DNA from: Pseudomaricurvus sp965656525
GTDB lineage: Bacteria; Pseudomonadota; Gammaproteobacteria; Pseudomonadales; Cellvibrionaceae
Assembly (NCBI GenBank): GCA_965656525.1
Contig: CBFHKY010000016.1
Span: 1 to 64,000, forward strand
DNA: 64,000 nucleotides
Reading direction: 5' to 3'
The notes under the pieces are model-generated. The model did no database searches and was not told the DNA's origin. It was given only the letters and a program-made list of their open reading frames with translations. The translations under genes and the position numbers were made by a program. This document shows positions 54,148 to 62,500 of the stretch, piece by piece (the stretch's first letter is position 1; every line of letters begins with the position of its first letter).

Positions 54148-54948
54148 GTGATCGACAGCCATTGCCATTGGGATTTTAATGTTTTTGCTGCAGGTCGCTC
54201 TGCGCAGTTAGAGGCTTTTGCTGCAGCGGGGATATCCCACTTGGTGTTGCCGGGTGTAGCGCCGTCCCAGTGGCCAGTTTTGGAGCAGTTAACGCAGCGT
54301 TTTTCACAGGCGCCTTGCCGTCTGTTGGCCGCGTTTGGTGTTCACCCTTGGTGGGGCGAGCAGCTCATGCAAAGTGATGATGCCACCCAATGGCAAACCT
54401 GCATTGTTGATTATATACAGCAACATGGTGTGGCAATCGGCGAGTGTGGTTTGGATGGCAGTCTCAACTGGGCTATGTCAGATCAATGCCGGCTGTTTGA
54501 GTGGCACCTGCAATTGGCTTGCGAGTTGAAACGGCCTTTACTGATCCATGCCCACAAAGCACATAACCCGGTATTGCGGCAGCTGAATCGCTATAAGCCA
54601 CCTAAAGGGGGTGTGATTCATGGCTTTTCAGGCAGTCTTGAGCTGGCACAACAATACTGGCGACGGGGTTTTTATATCGGTGTCGGCGGTACAATTACCT
54701 ACCCGCGAGCGCAGAAAACACGACGGGCCATAGCATCGATGCCCATAGAAAGTCTGCTGCTGGAAACCGATGCTCCCGATATGCCCTTACAGGGGTTTCA
54801 AGGGCAGCCGAACTCACCGCAACAGTTGCCGCTGGTGGCTCAAGCGCTGGCAGATTTGCAGAAGAAGCCATTAACCCTTATTAAACAACAAACCACCCTC
54901 AATGCTCGGCAGTTGTTCGGGCTGACAGAATCAGACATCTTTCTATGA
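54148..54948 (+). CDS. TatD family deoxyribonuclease/metal hydrolase
   Basis: The 266-residue protein starts at GTG, with GGAGG 6 nt upstream. TIM-barrel metal ligands are visible: IDSHCHWD, AIGECGLDGS, LLIHAHKAH, GVIHGFSGS and LLETDAPDMPLQ. The family comprises metal-dependent exonucleases; the exact relative here (YjjV/TatD) is not certain. Its stop overlaps the ATG of the cysteine desulfurase gene (ATGA), so the two are translationally coupled. Confidence 0.93.
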   Translation: MIDSHCHWDFNVFAAGRSAQLEAFAAAGISHLVLPGVAPSQWPVLEQLTQRFSQAPCRLLAAFGVHPWWGEQLMQSDDATQWQTCIVDYIQQHGVAIGECGLDGSLNWAMSDQCRLFEWHLQLACELKRPLLIHAHKAHNPVLRQLNRYKPPKGGVIHGFSGSLELAQQYWRRGFYIGVGGTITYPRAQKTRRAIASMPIESLLLETDAPDMPLQGFQGQPNSPQQLPLVAQALADLQKKPLTLIKQQTTLNARQLFGLTESDIFL

Positions 54949-56594
54949 GCTTTGACAGCATCGCGTTTAAGTCACACTTTCCTCTGTTCAATCACGCGGA
55001 AAACTCTCAATTGGTGTATCTGGATAATGCCGCCACCACTCAGCGTCCGCAGCCTGTGCTAGATGCGATGATGGACTTTTATTCACGCACTAATGCCAAC
55101 ACGCATCGTTCCAGCCATCGTCTAGCCCGTCAAGCCACAGCGATGGTGGAGTTGGTCCGAGCGCAGGCCGCCAGATTTATTCACGCGGCTAGCCGTGACG
55201 AAATCATTTTCACACGTGGCGCTACCGAAGCGCTTAACTTACTCGCCGCCAGTCTTGCTGAAACCTTGCAGCCGGGTGATGAAATTTTACTGTCTGAAGC
55301 TGAGCATCACGCTAACTTAGTGCCTTGGCAGATGGCGGCGCAGCGTTACGAGTTAACGTTGCGCTATCTGCCTTCCGTACAAGGGTGCCCTGATTGGCAA
55401 GATCTTTCAAAGTATGTGAGCGCTCGCACTCGTGTGGTGAGTTTGACGGCGGCCTCGAACGCACTGGGTTATAGAGCACCCATCGAAAACTGGCGTCAGC
55501 AAGTGGGCCCCGATTGCGTCTTGATTATTGATGCTTCCCAGCGATTGGCTCACGAGGTAATTGATGTTCAGGCACTCGGGTGTGATTTTTTAGTCGGATC
55601 AGCGCATAAATTTTATGGGCCTACAGGGATCGGTGTGCTTTATGGGCGGCAGCAACGTTTGGCTGAATTACCGCCGTGGCAGGGTGGTGGGGAGATGATC
55701 CAACGGGTGACGCTGACGCACAGTGACTTTGCCGAAGCACCACACCGCTTTGAAGCCGGCACATCTTCACTGGCGGCGATTGCCGGCTTGGGAGCGTGTT
55801 TTGATTTTTTACAGGCGCAAGATCGCTCTGCTATGGCCACCTATGAATCCCACTTAAATCGATATCTGCATACTGAGTTGCAGCAGCTTTGTTTGTCTTT
55901 GCCGGTTACCCTGCTGACAGAGCACCGCAATAACGTGGGTGTCGCGGCTTTGGCAAGCAGGCCAAACGGTGCTGTTTCGATGGCTGATCTGGGTCATTGG
56001 TTGGATGAGCACGACATTGCTGTTCGTGTTGGGCATCACTGTGCTGAACCCTTAAGTGATCACCTGGGAATATCAGGCAGTCTGAGGATTTCTCTTGCCG
56101 CCTACAACACTCGGGCTGATGTCGATGCGTTGATAATGGCGTTGAAACACTTCTCGGTAGGCGAAGAGGTACTGCCGTCGCTTAACCCAGACCTGGAATG
56201 GCCCGCCGACGATTTAAGCACTGTTACTTTAGCGGATCTACGGGATCAACCAAGTTGGCAAAAGCGCTACCGGCAGCTCACTCGATGGGCGGCGTTGATG
56301 CAGCAAAAGCCAGCCATTCGTATGGAGTCGAATCGGGTGCCTGGCTGTGAATCAAAAGTGTGGATTGTCCATCGGCAGCAGGGGGGCAAACACCATTTTC
56401 TGATCGATACAGATTCCAGAGTGTTGCAGGGCTTGTCTATTTTACTCTTGCTTTTGTTTAATGATAAAAGCCGAGAAGACATGGCCTCGGTAGATTTAGA
56501 GCAGACCTTTGCAGAACTGGGATTGGATAAGTATTTAAGTGAGTCGCGTAATAATGGCTTTCGTGCGTTGGCTGATTTTATGCGTGCTTGTTAA
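54945..56594 (+). CDS. CsdA-CsdE fusion: cysteine desulfurase joined to a SufE-type sulfur acceptor
   Basis: A single frame of 549 residues. Residues 1-405 form a type II cysteine desulfurase: YLDNAATTQRP, AEHHANLVPWQ (His122 area), IIDASQ (Asp196), the PLP Lys222 in GSAHKFYGPTGIGVLYG, and the active Cys366 in VRVGHHCAEPL. Residues about 425-549 form a complete SufE/CsdE domain with the sulfur-accepting Cys468 in NRVPGCESKVWI. All catalytic residues are intact. In E. coli CsdA and CsdE are separate. The nearby tcdA/csdL suggests the chain feeds cyclic-t6A formation. Confidence 0.95.
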   Translation: MSFDSIAFKSHFPLFNHAENSQLVYLDNAATTQRPQPVLDAMMDFYSRTNANTHRSSHRLARQATAMVELVRAQAARFIHAASRDEIIFTRGATEALNLLAASLAETLQPGDEILLSEAEHHANLVPWQMAAQRYELTLRYLPSVQGCPDWQDLSKYVSARTRVVSLTAASNALGYRAPIENWRQQVGPDCVLIIDASQRLAHEVIDVQALGCDFLVGSAHKFYGPTGIGVLYGRQQRLAELPPWQGGGEMIQRVTLTHSDFAEAPHRFEAGTSSLAAIAGLGACFDFLQAQDRSAMATYESHLNRYLHTELQQLCLSLPVTLLTEHRNNVGVAALASRPNGAVSMADLGHWLDEHDIAVRVGHHCAEPLSDHLGISGSLRISLAAYNTRADVDALIMALKHFSVGEEVLPSLNPDLEWPADDLSTVTLADLRDQPSWQKRYRQLTRWAALMQQKPAIRMESNRVPGCESKVWIVHRQQGGKHHFLIDTDSRVLQGLSILLLLLFNDKSREDMASVDLEQTFAELGLDKYLSESRNNGFRALADFMRAC

Positions 56595-56662
56595 GTTCAT
56601 TGATAAAAACGAACACGAAGTAAATGGGGGTTGCTCGTCGACCATCATGACAGGGGGAAAGA

Positions 56663-57097
56663 GTGCTGTACGTATTTATAGTGAACGCGGTGGTTGTATC
56701 GCTTTGCGTATTGGTTCACTACGAGTTTCTTGACCGTCTTGCGCGCTACGTTCCTAGAATGAAGGTGCATCATCGCTATAGAGTGTTAATGGGCGTTTTT
56801 GGCGCACTGGTGGCACACGCGGTGGAAATATGGGTATTTGCCATTGCTTACTATGGTATGACTAAATTTGAAGGTTGGGGTGGGTTAACTGGTAATTTTG
56901 ATGGCAGCCTGATGGACTGTGTGTATTTTTCCTTCACAGTTTATACCACATTGGGGTTTGGGGATATTGAGCCTATGGGGTACCTTCGCTATTTAACGGG
57001 GTTTGAATCTCTAACGGGATTGGTACTCATTACTTGGACGGCGTCATTTTTGTACCTAGAAATGCGCAAGCACTGGCAAACCGAAAACGAAGGGTGA
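56663..57097 (+). CDS. Two-TM potassium-channel-like protein
   Basis: The 144-residue protein starts at GTG after GGGGGAAA. It has an N-terminal hydrophobic segment, a second at about 45-65 (VLMGVFGALVAHAVEIWVFAIAYYGM), a pore loop with the selectivity filter TTLGFGD, and a final helix (SLTGLVLITWTASFLYLEM). GFGD in place of GYGD is seen in some K+ channels. It has no regulatory domain. It lies between the CsdA-CsdE gene and convergent tcdA. Confidence 0.88.
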   Translation: MLYVFIVNAVVVSLCVLVHYEFLDRLARYVPRMKVHHRYRVLMGVFGALVAHAVEIWVFAIAYYGMTKFEGWGGLTGNFDGSLMDCVYFSFTVYTTLGFGDIEPMGYLRYLTGFESLTGLVLITWTASFLYLEMRKHWQTENEG

Positions 57098-57128
57098 GCT
57101 TGCCAACGAGTTCAATCAACGCTAAACG

Positions 57129-57989
57129 CTAAGTGTGACTGAGTTTATTTTGCGATTCTTTTTTAACCGTTTCTCGCTCGTGCTTAGCCAGTAGTTTTTC
57201 CAGCCCTCGTGACACGGCGATAAAGCCAAAGCTGGCCGTCACCATGGTGACGCTGCCAAACCCACCGCTGCAATCTTGTTTGACTCCCGCACTCAAGCTG
57301 TCTTTGCTTTGACACGTGCCTCCGTCGGCCGAGGGATAGGTCATTTGTTCTGTGGAATAAACCGCCTCGATGGAAAAGACACGCTTGGGGTTACGAGAAA
57401 AGTTGTGCTGACGCCTTAACGTATTGCGCACTTTGGCCAGCAGTGGATCGTTGGTGGTTTTGGCCAGATCGCCACTGGTGATGTGTCTAGGGTCCAGTTT
57501 GCCACCTGCAGAGCCCACGGTAATGACGATTTTTTTTTGCCGCTTGCAGTAATTAATGAGCTTCGCTTTCACGCTCGCACTGTCGATGGCATCGATCACA
57601 AGGTCAGAGCAGGGGCTGATCAGCTCTGCCATATTATCCTGGTCTAAAAAATCATCGACACAGTGCAGCACCAAATCTGGGTTGATGTCTTTAAGGCGCT
57701 CTGCCATCGCGCTGATTTTTTGTTGGCCAATGGTGCTTTGTAGGGCATGCAACTGGCGATTGGTATTAGTAATACAGATATCATCCATATCAATCAGCGT
57801 AATGGTGCCCACACCCGACCGAGCTAGCGCTTCAGCCGCCCATGTGCCGACACCGCCTATTCCCACTACGGTGACGTGTGCGCTGTGAAACCACGATAAG
57901 GCTTGCTCGCCGTAGAGTCGGGCAACACCACCAAAGCGTTGCAGGTAGGATTGGCTGGGCGGAGCATCCAAGGAAGACGACAAAGACAT
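57129..57989 (-). CDS. tcdA: tRNA threonylcarbamoyladenosine dehydratase TcdA (CsdL)
   Basis: The 286-residue E1-like enzyme has YLQRFGGVARLYGEQAL, the nucleotide-binding VTVVGIGGVGTWAAEALARSGVG, LIDMDDICITNTNRQLHAL and DAIDSASVKAKLI. FSIEAVYSTEQ and GSVTMVTASFGFIAVSRGLEKLL follow. TcdA uses ATP to cyclise t6A37 of tRNAs to ct6A; in E. coli it works with the CsdA-CsdE sulfur relay. It is convergent with the channel gene, close to the CsdA-CsdE fusion. Confidence 0.96.
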   Translation of the reverse strand: MSLSSSLDAPPSQSYLQRFGGVARLYGEQALSWFHSAHVTVVGIGGVGTWAAEALARSGVGTITLIDMDDICITNTNRQLHALQSTIGQQKISAMAERLKDINPDLVLHCVDDFLDQDNMAELISPCSDLVIDAIDSASVKAKLINYCKRQKKIVITVGSAGGKLDPRHITSGDLAKTTNDPLLAKVRNTLRRQHNFSRNPKRVFSIEAVYSTEQMTYPSADGGTCQSKDSLSAGVKQDCSGGFGSVTMVTASFGFIAVSRGLEKLLAKHERETVKKESQNKLSHT

Positions 57990-58166
57990 AAGGGCTGATC
58001 AGGCTATTGAATAAAGTCGGCAGTTTAGCAAAAAGGGGCAATTGACGCAGGGTGTTTGGGAAGGTAATGAGAAGATTGTTTGGCTGGGCTAACGCTTCAG
58101 AATCCGCAGAAGCGTAAATTTTCGTTGGCTTGATGTAGGTCTAAAGGTTTTTTCTGATCTTTTCGC

Positions 58167-58172
58167 TATAAT
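58167..58172 (+). promoter_or_regulatory. -10 box upstream of the desaturase
   Basis: A perfect TATAAT lies 108 bases before the desaturase start codon. At the right spacing the -35 region (AAGGTT) is poor, as in activator-dependent or tightly controlled promoters. Confidence 0.5.
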
Positions 58173-58190
58173 GTGAATCAGCTTATTGTC

Positions 58191-58224
58191 TGATTGCCCT
58201 TTTGGGTTGATTGCCCTTTTGGGA
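58191..58224 (+). repeat. Tandem 17-bp repeat in the desaturase leader
   Basis: TGATTGCCCTTTTGGGT (58191-58207) is directly followed by TGATTGCCCTTTTGGGA (58208-58224). Each unit contains the small dyad CCC-TTTT-GGG. The pair begins about 19 bases after the -10 box, within the expected transcript start region, so it could be a double operator or simply a slippage duplication. Confidence 0.85.
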
Positions 58225-58279
58225 ACCAATCACTTCCGGTGGCGTCAGATTGCGATGTATGAGTCAGTGTAGGTTTTTA

Positions 58280-59524
58280 ATGAAAACAATGTCGAACAAC
58301 CCCTCCCCGCTGTATACAAAAATTCGTGATGTGTTCCAACACGGTTTTAAGATCGATTGGGTAAATACCTGTTTTATTTCCATTACCCATTTATTATGCC
58401 TTTTGGTGACACCATTGGCCTACTGGTATGCGCCAGAGGGCTTCTGGAAGGTTATGTTAGGGTGGACAGTTTTTCACGTTTTGTTCGCTGGCCTATCGAT
58501 TACGGTCTATGCCCATCGCTTGATTGCTCATGGAGCCGCGAAAGAGGTTAGCTGGCCTGTGCATGTACTGTTTGGTTTCGTGGGGCAGGTGATGGCAATT
58601 CAAGGCAGCGTGCGCCGTTGGGCGGCGATGCACGTGATTCATCACGGTGTCGATCGCAGTGGCAAGCATCATCTTGATCCCTACAGTGCGACGTGGTTCG
58701 ACAGTGGTTGGCGTAACTTTCTTTGGTCTCACATGCTGACCTATTTCTTTCATCACCCGCACGTTTCGGAAGTCGAAAAAGCATTTCAGGCCAAGAATGA
58801 CAAAGTTTTGGTATGGCAGGATAAGCTGTATTTACCTTTGCTTATTTTGTGGAACTTTTTAGTACCTCTCGCGCTTGGTATGGTGATAACAAGTTCGTTA
58901 GTGGGTGGCTTGTGCTTGATGATGGCGTCGGTTTGCAGCTTTATTCTTGTGCAGCACAATACATGGACCGTAAACAGTGTGACCCACATGTGGGGATTTA
59001 CCAAGGGCGCGATCAGCTCAGCTAAGAACAATTACATTTGGTTAGGGCCTTTTGGTGAGGGTAACCACCATGCTGATCATCACGATTTCGGTCGCGATTA
59101 TCGCAATGGTTTTGGTTGGAGCGGCTGGTTGCTGGATCCGACCCGTTATGTGATCTTACTGCTGCACAAGCTGGGTTTGGTGAAAGGGCTTTACCGAGCC
59201 AGTAAGCGCCAAGAAGCTGAAATACTGGCTCGTCGTGCACTGCAAAAAGCTCAGGTGAAGTCGCAGCCTACTTGCTGGTCACGCTGGGAGACTCAATTAG
59301 AGTCTTTGAAAGCGGATTGGTTAGAAGCTACGCACCAGTGGGAAACATTCAGAGCCAAACGCCTGACACTGGAAAACATGCACTTACCGCAGTTGGAATT
59401 GCAGCACAAGTTGGATGTTTTAAAAGCGGAAATGGAAATCGCCCGCCGCGCCATGAAAGCACGCAAGCAGGCGTTTTTTGATGCGCTCTATGAAATGACC
59501 ACACTGCCTTACAGCATGTCTTGA
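58280..59524 (+). CDS. Membrane fatty-acid/acyl-CoA delta-9-type desaturase with C-terminal coiled coil
   Basis: The 414-residue protein has four hydrophobic segments and the three histidine boxes of the stearoyl-CoA desaturase group: HRLIAH (79-84), HVIHH (118-122) and HHADHH (263-268), plus HNTWTVNSVTHMWG. The di-iron site should insert a double bond in saturated acyl chains at the inner membrane. Residues about 310-405 are an unusual charged, heptad-like tail (WETQLESLKADWLEATHQWE...). The start at ATG 58280 follows AGG; an upstream TTG at 58211 is unlikely. Confidence 0.92.
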   Translation: MKTMSNNPSPLYTKIRDVFQHGFKIDWVNTCFISITHLLCLLVTPLAYWYAPEGFWKVMLGWTVFHVLFAGLSITVYAHRLIAHGAAKEVSWPVHVLFGFVGQVMAIQGSVRRWAAMHVIHHGVDRSGKHHLDPYSATWFDSGWRNFLWSHMLTYFFHHPHVSEVEKAFQAKNDKVLVWQDKLYLPLLILWNFLVPLALGMVITSSLVGGLCLMMASVCSFILVQHNTWTVNSVTHMWGFTKGAISSAKNNYIWLGPFGEGNHHADHHDFGRDYRNGFGWSGWLLDPTRYVILLLHKLGLVKGLYRASKRQEAEILARRALQKAQVKSQPTCWSRWETQLESLKADWLEATHQWETFRAKRLTLENMHLPQLELQHKLDVLKAEMEIARRAMKARKQAFFDALYEMTTLPYSMS

Positions 59525-62500
59525 GGCTCTTCTGACACCATAACAGTATCGCTAGATTCGGCCACGTGCTCACCGTGCATAGGGTCGAGTTTGGACGTGT
59601 GATTGGGGGCTTCTGCCGTTGCTGGGCGATTCGGTGATGCGGCTGTGGCGTGTAACAGTCGCTCAGGCTCACTGGTGCCCTGCTCACGATCAAACTCACA
59701 CTCCAGCCCCCACCCTTCAGTTGTTGGGTAGACACTGATCAGCGCAAACCCATTGCCTGGGTAAAAACGACTGTGAACCTCGCACCGCAGATCAGCCTCA
59801 GAGCCTGCGGTTTCTCTCGGAACATCAAACGTTTCGTTTGCTGCCATAATCTCGGGAGTGGAATTCACAAAGGTCAGCGGTGCATATAACGCAGAACTGT
59901 GAATAGAGTAAACCTGAATGGGCTTTTCTTGAGCGCCTTGATGCAATTTGATGTCCACCACAGACGACAAGTGTTCATCACCCGACAGAAAGATCAAATT
60001 GCGGTGGTCGCCGGTGGCAATGATGTTCAATAGTTGATTCAAGCTGCGCGGGTAACCATCCCATGCATCGGCGTGTAAGGTGCTGCCATCATTTAAGGTG
60101 CTTTTCAGGCGTCTGGGTAGAAGCATGGATGCCGATACCACAAATCTTGGGCGATGATCCGTTGTTTTGGTGTCTAATAGCCAATCTTGCAGAGCTTGCA
60201 TTTGTTCATGGCTGACCAGCTTCGCGTCGGGGTTTTCCAGCTTGCCGTTTTTATTCAATGTTGCACGGCCCTCGCGCTCCGTTCGCACATCCATTACGAA
60301 GATGTCAAAGCCTGATTGGCGAGAGCGATACCACAAGGGCTGTTGCAGAGCTTGATCCTGCGTGAGCGTCGGCATATCAGGGCGTTGAAAGTGCAGGTAT
60401 CCAGCTTTACCTTGTTTCAAATAATGCCCTTGAGATGTGTCCTCTAACGCTTGGTTCCAATCATTGAGAATCTCGTGATCGTCCAACATGGTCAGTACCG
60501 GCAGGCGACGCAAAACTGATTTCACTTCGGGCTGATAAAGCCAGCGGTGGTAAGCATCCACAAAACGATTAAAGCGGTCTGTTGGGTCCAGCAACCCGGC
60601 ACTGGCATCGGTATACACCTGATCCCCTGTCAAGATGGCTAAGCTGGGGGTAAGTTTGGCCTGTGAGCGGCGTTTGGTGTGCTCTAAGTGATCGGCCAAT
60701 CGGGCATAACTGGCATAGGCGGGTTTGCGATCGAGCATGCCAGCGGGGTATTGGCAGGCTGCTAATACCAGTTGCAGTTGATCATTGGGTGTGGCGGTGG
60801 GCAGCTCGATGATTCCCGCTTTTAATGTGTCGGCGGGCTGATCCAAGAAGCGGTTCAATGGGCCGATTAAGGCGTTGCCAAGGAGTTTCTCATTCAAGTA
60901 TTGAGCAAGCTCTTGATGAGCTGGGTCCATATCAGGCTGATCGATCAAATCTAATAAATTGTCGGATAGAGCTTCCAGCTGCAGCAGATGGCTCAAGCCT
61001 ACCTCTAAGTCATCGACCACAATGGTTAAAATGCCATCAGCTTGCTGCATCGCTGGGGTGAGGGTGAGTTGGGTTTTGAGCCAGTTATCTTTGTTGGGGT
61101 GAGCGAATTTGACGTACAGGTGCTGCTTAAGCCACTGCGCCGTGAGCGGAGTGTCCGTATTGCAGCCAAAACACTGTATCCGGTCACCTTTTTGCGTGAC
61201 CGGTATAAACAGCACGAATTCTGGCCGATTCATCTGTGTGCTAAAGCCCAACCCCAGTTGCAGCTGTTGATCGTTGATCGGGCGAATAAGTGGCCCTGAA
61301 AAGGGCAGCATTAATTGGAATATGGAAGAGGACAAGGTGGTTTCTGCCGTTTTTTCGGTCTCGTCTAGGAACGCTAAAATAGTGGCGTAGTTGGCCTCGG
61401 CCCCGATCCCGATCAAGCTGTCTTGGTGGCCGAACCCTTTCAGTACATGAGTGCGATAGTCTCGACCGGCATCTTGCATCGTGACTTTCATTCGCCCAAG
61501 CGTGGCAATGTCCGCCAATCCGTTCTCATCCCCATGCACACTCAGTGTCGGAAAGTGCCAGCGCTGCTGTAAGCGTTCACGGGTGACAAATTCGTTTTCA
61601 CCATTTTTATTGGTAATACGCTCGTGCATGGCAAAGCGAATGGTTTGGCTTAGGGTTGCCATGCTCAGAGGGCCAAACATATCGTCGATGCTTTGTAGAG
61701 TCGCTTTTGATACATTTCGAAGGCTAAAGGTGCGGCCATAGAGCGCGTCCATTCTATGCCTTGTGCCTACATAGGGTGTTGTCGCCCAAGGCCAAATGGG
61801 GTTTTCTTGTTCAAATTCACCATCGGGATAAGGCAGGGCAGACAATAAGCGATCCAGTAGTTGTTCGGCTCCAGAGGGGGCCTCTGAACGTTGAAAACTG
61901 TAAAACAGTTGAGGAATCAGCTGTTGCGCGTAACTTAACCCATATGCTCGAAAGATATTTTCTGGTGTGAACACGACTCGTGGCCCCACTTGCGATAGGG
62001 CGACTCGGTTAATGCGCTGAGGCAGCTTTAACCTTTCTTGATAGTAGCGATCGCCATGCTTTGGTGGGGCTAAAATGGCCATACTGAACATGGCCGAGCC
62101 CATGCAATGCGCAACGATATCTACGCAAGGCTGTTGAGTTGTGCGACAAATATGATCAATGGCCACGGGGATATCGGCGTAGGCCACATCTTCAAAAGAC
62201 CATGGCAACATGGCGGTTGCCATGCCACAACTGGTGCGCAAATCCACGACCCAGACATCGCGCCCACGGTGCCAACAATACTCTGCCATCGAAGGTTTTA
62301 GTGAGGGGTGAGTGTACGTATTGCCGCTGGCACTGTAGCCATGAATCATAACGATCGGGGGTAAATCTGACGTTTTGTCTGGCTGCGGGTAACGTGTTAG
62401 CCGAATACAGACAGGAATNNNNNNNNNNNNNNNNNNNNNNNNNNNNNNNNNNNNNNNNNNNNNNNNNNNNNNNNNNNNNNNNNNNNNNNNNNNNNNNNNN

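Noticed and set aside
59349..59735. Minus-strand 128-codon frame spanning the desaturase/fusion junction
   Set aside because: It is out of frame with the fusion gene and antisense to the desaturase, whose histidine boxes prove the real frame.
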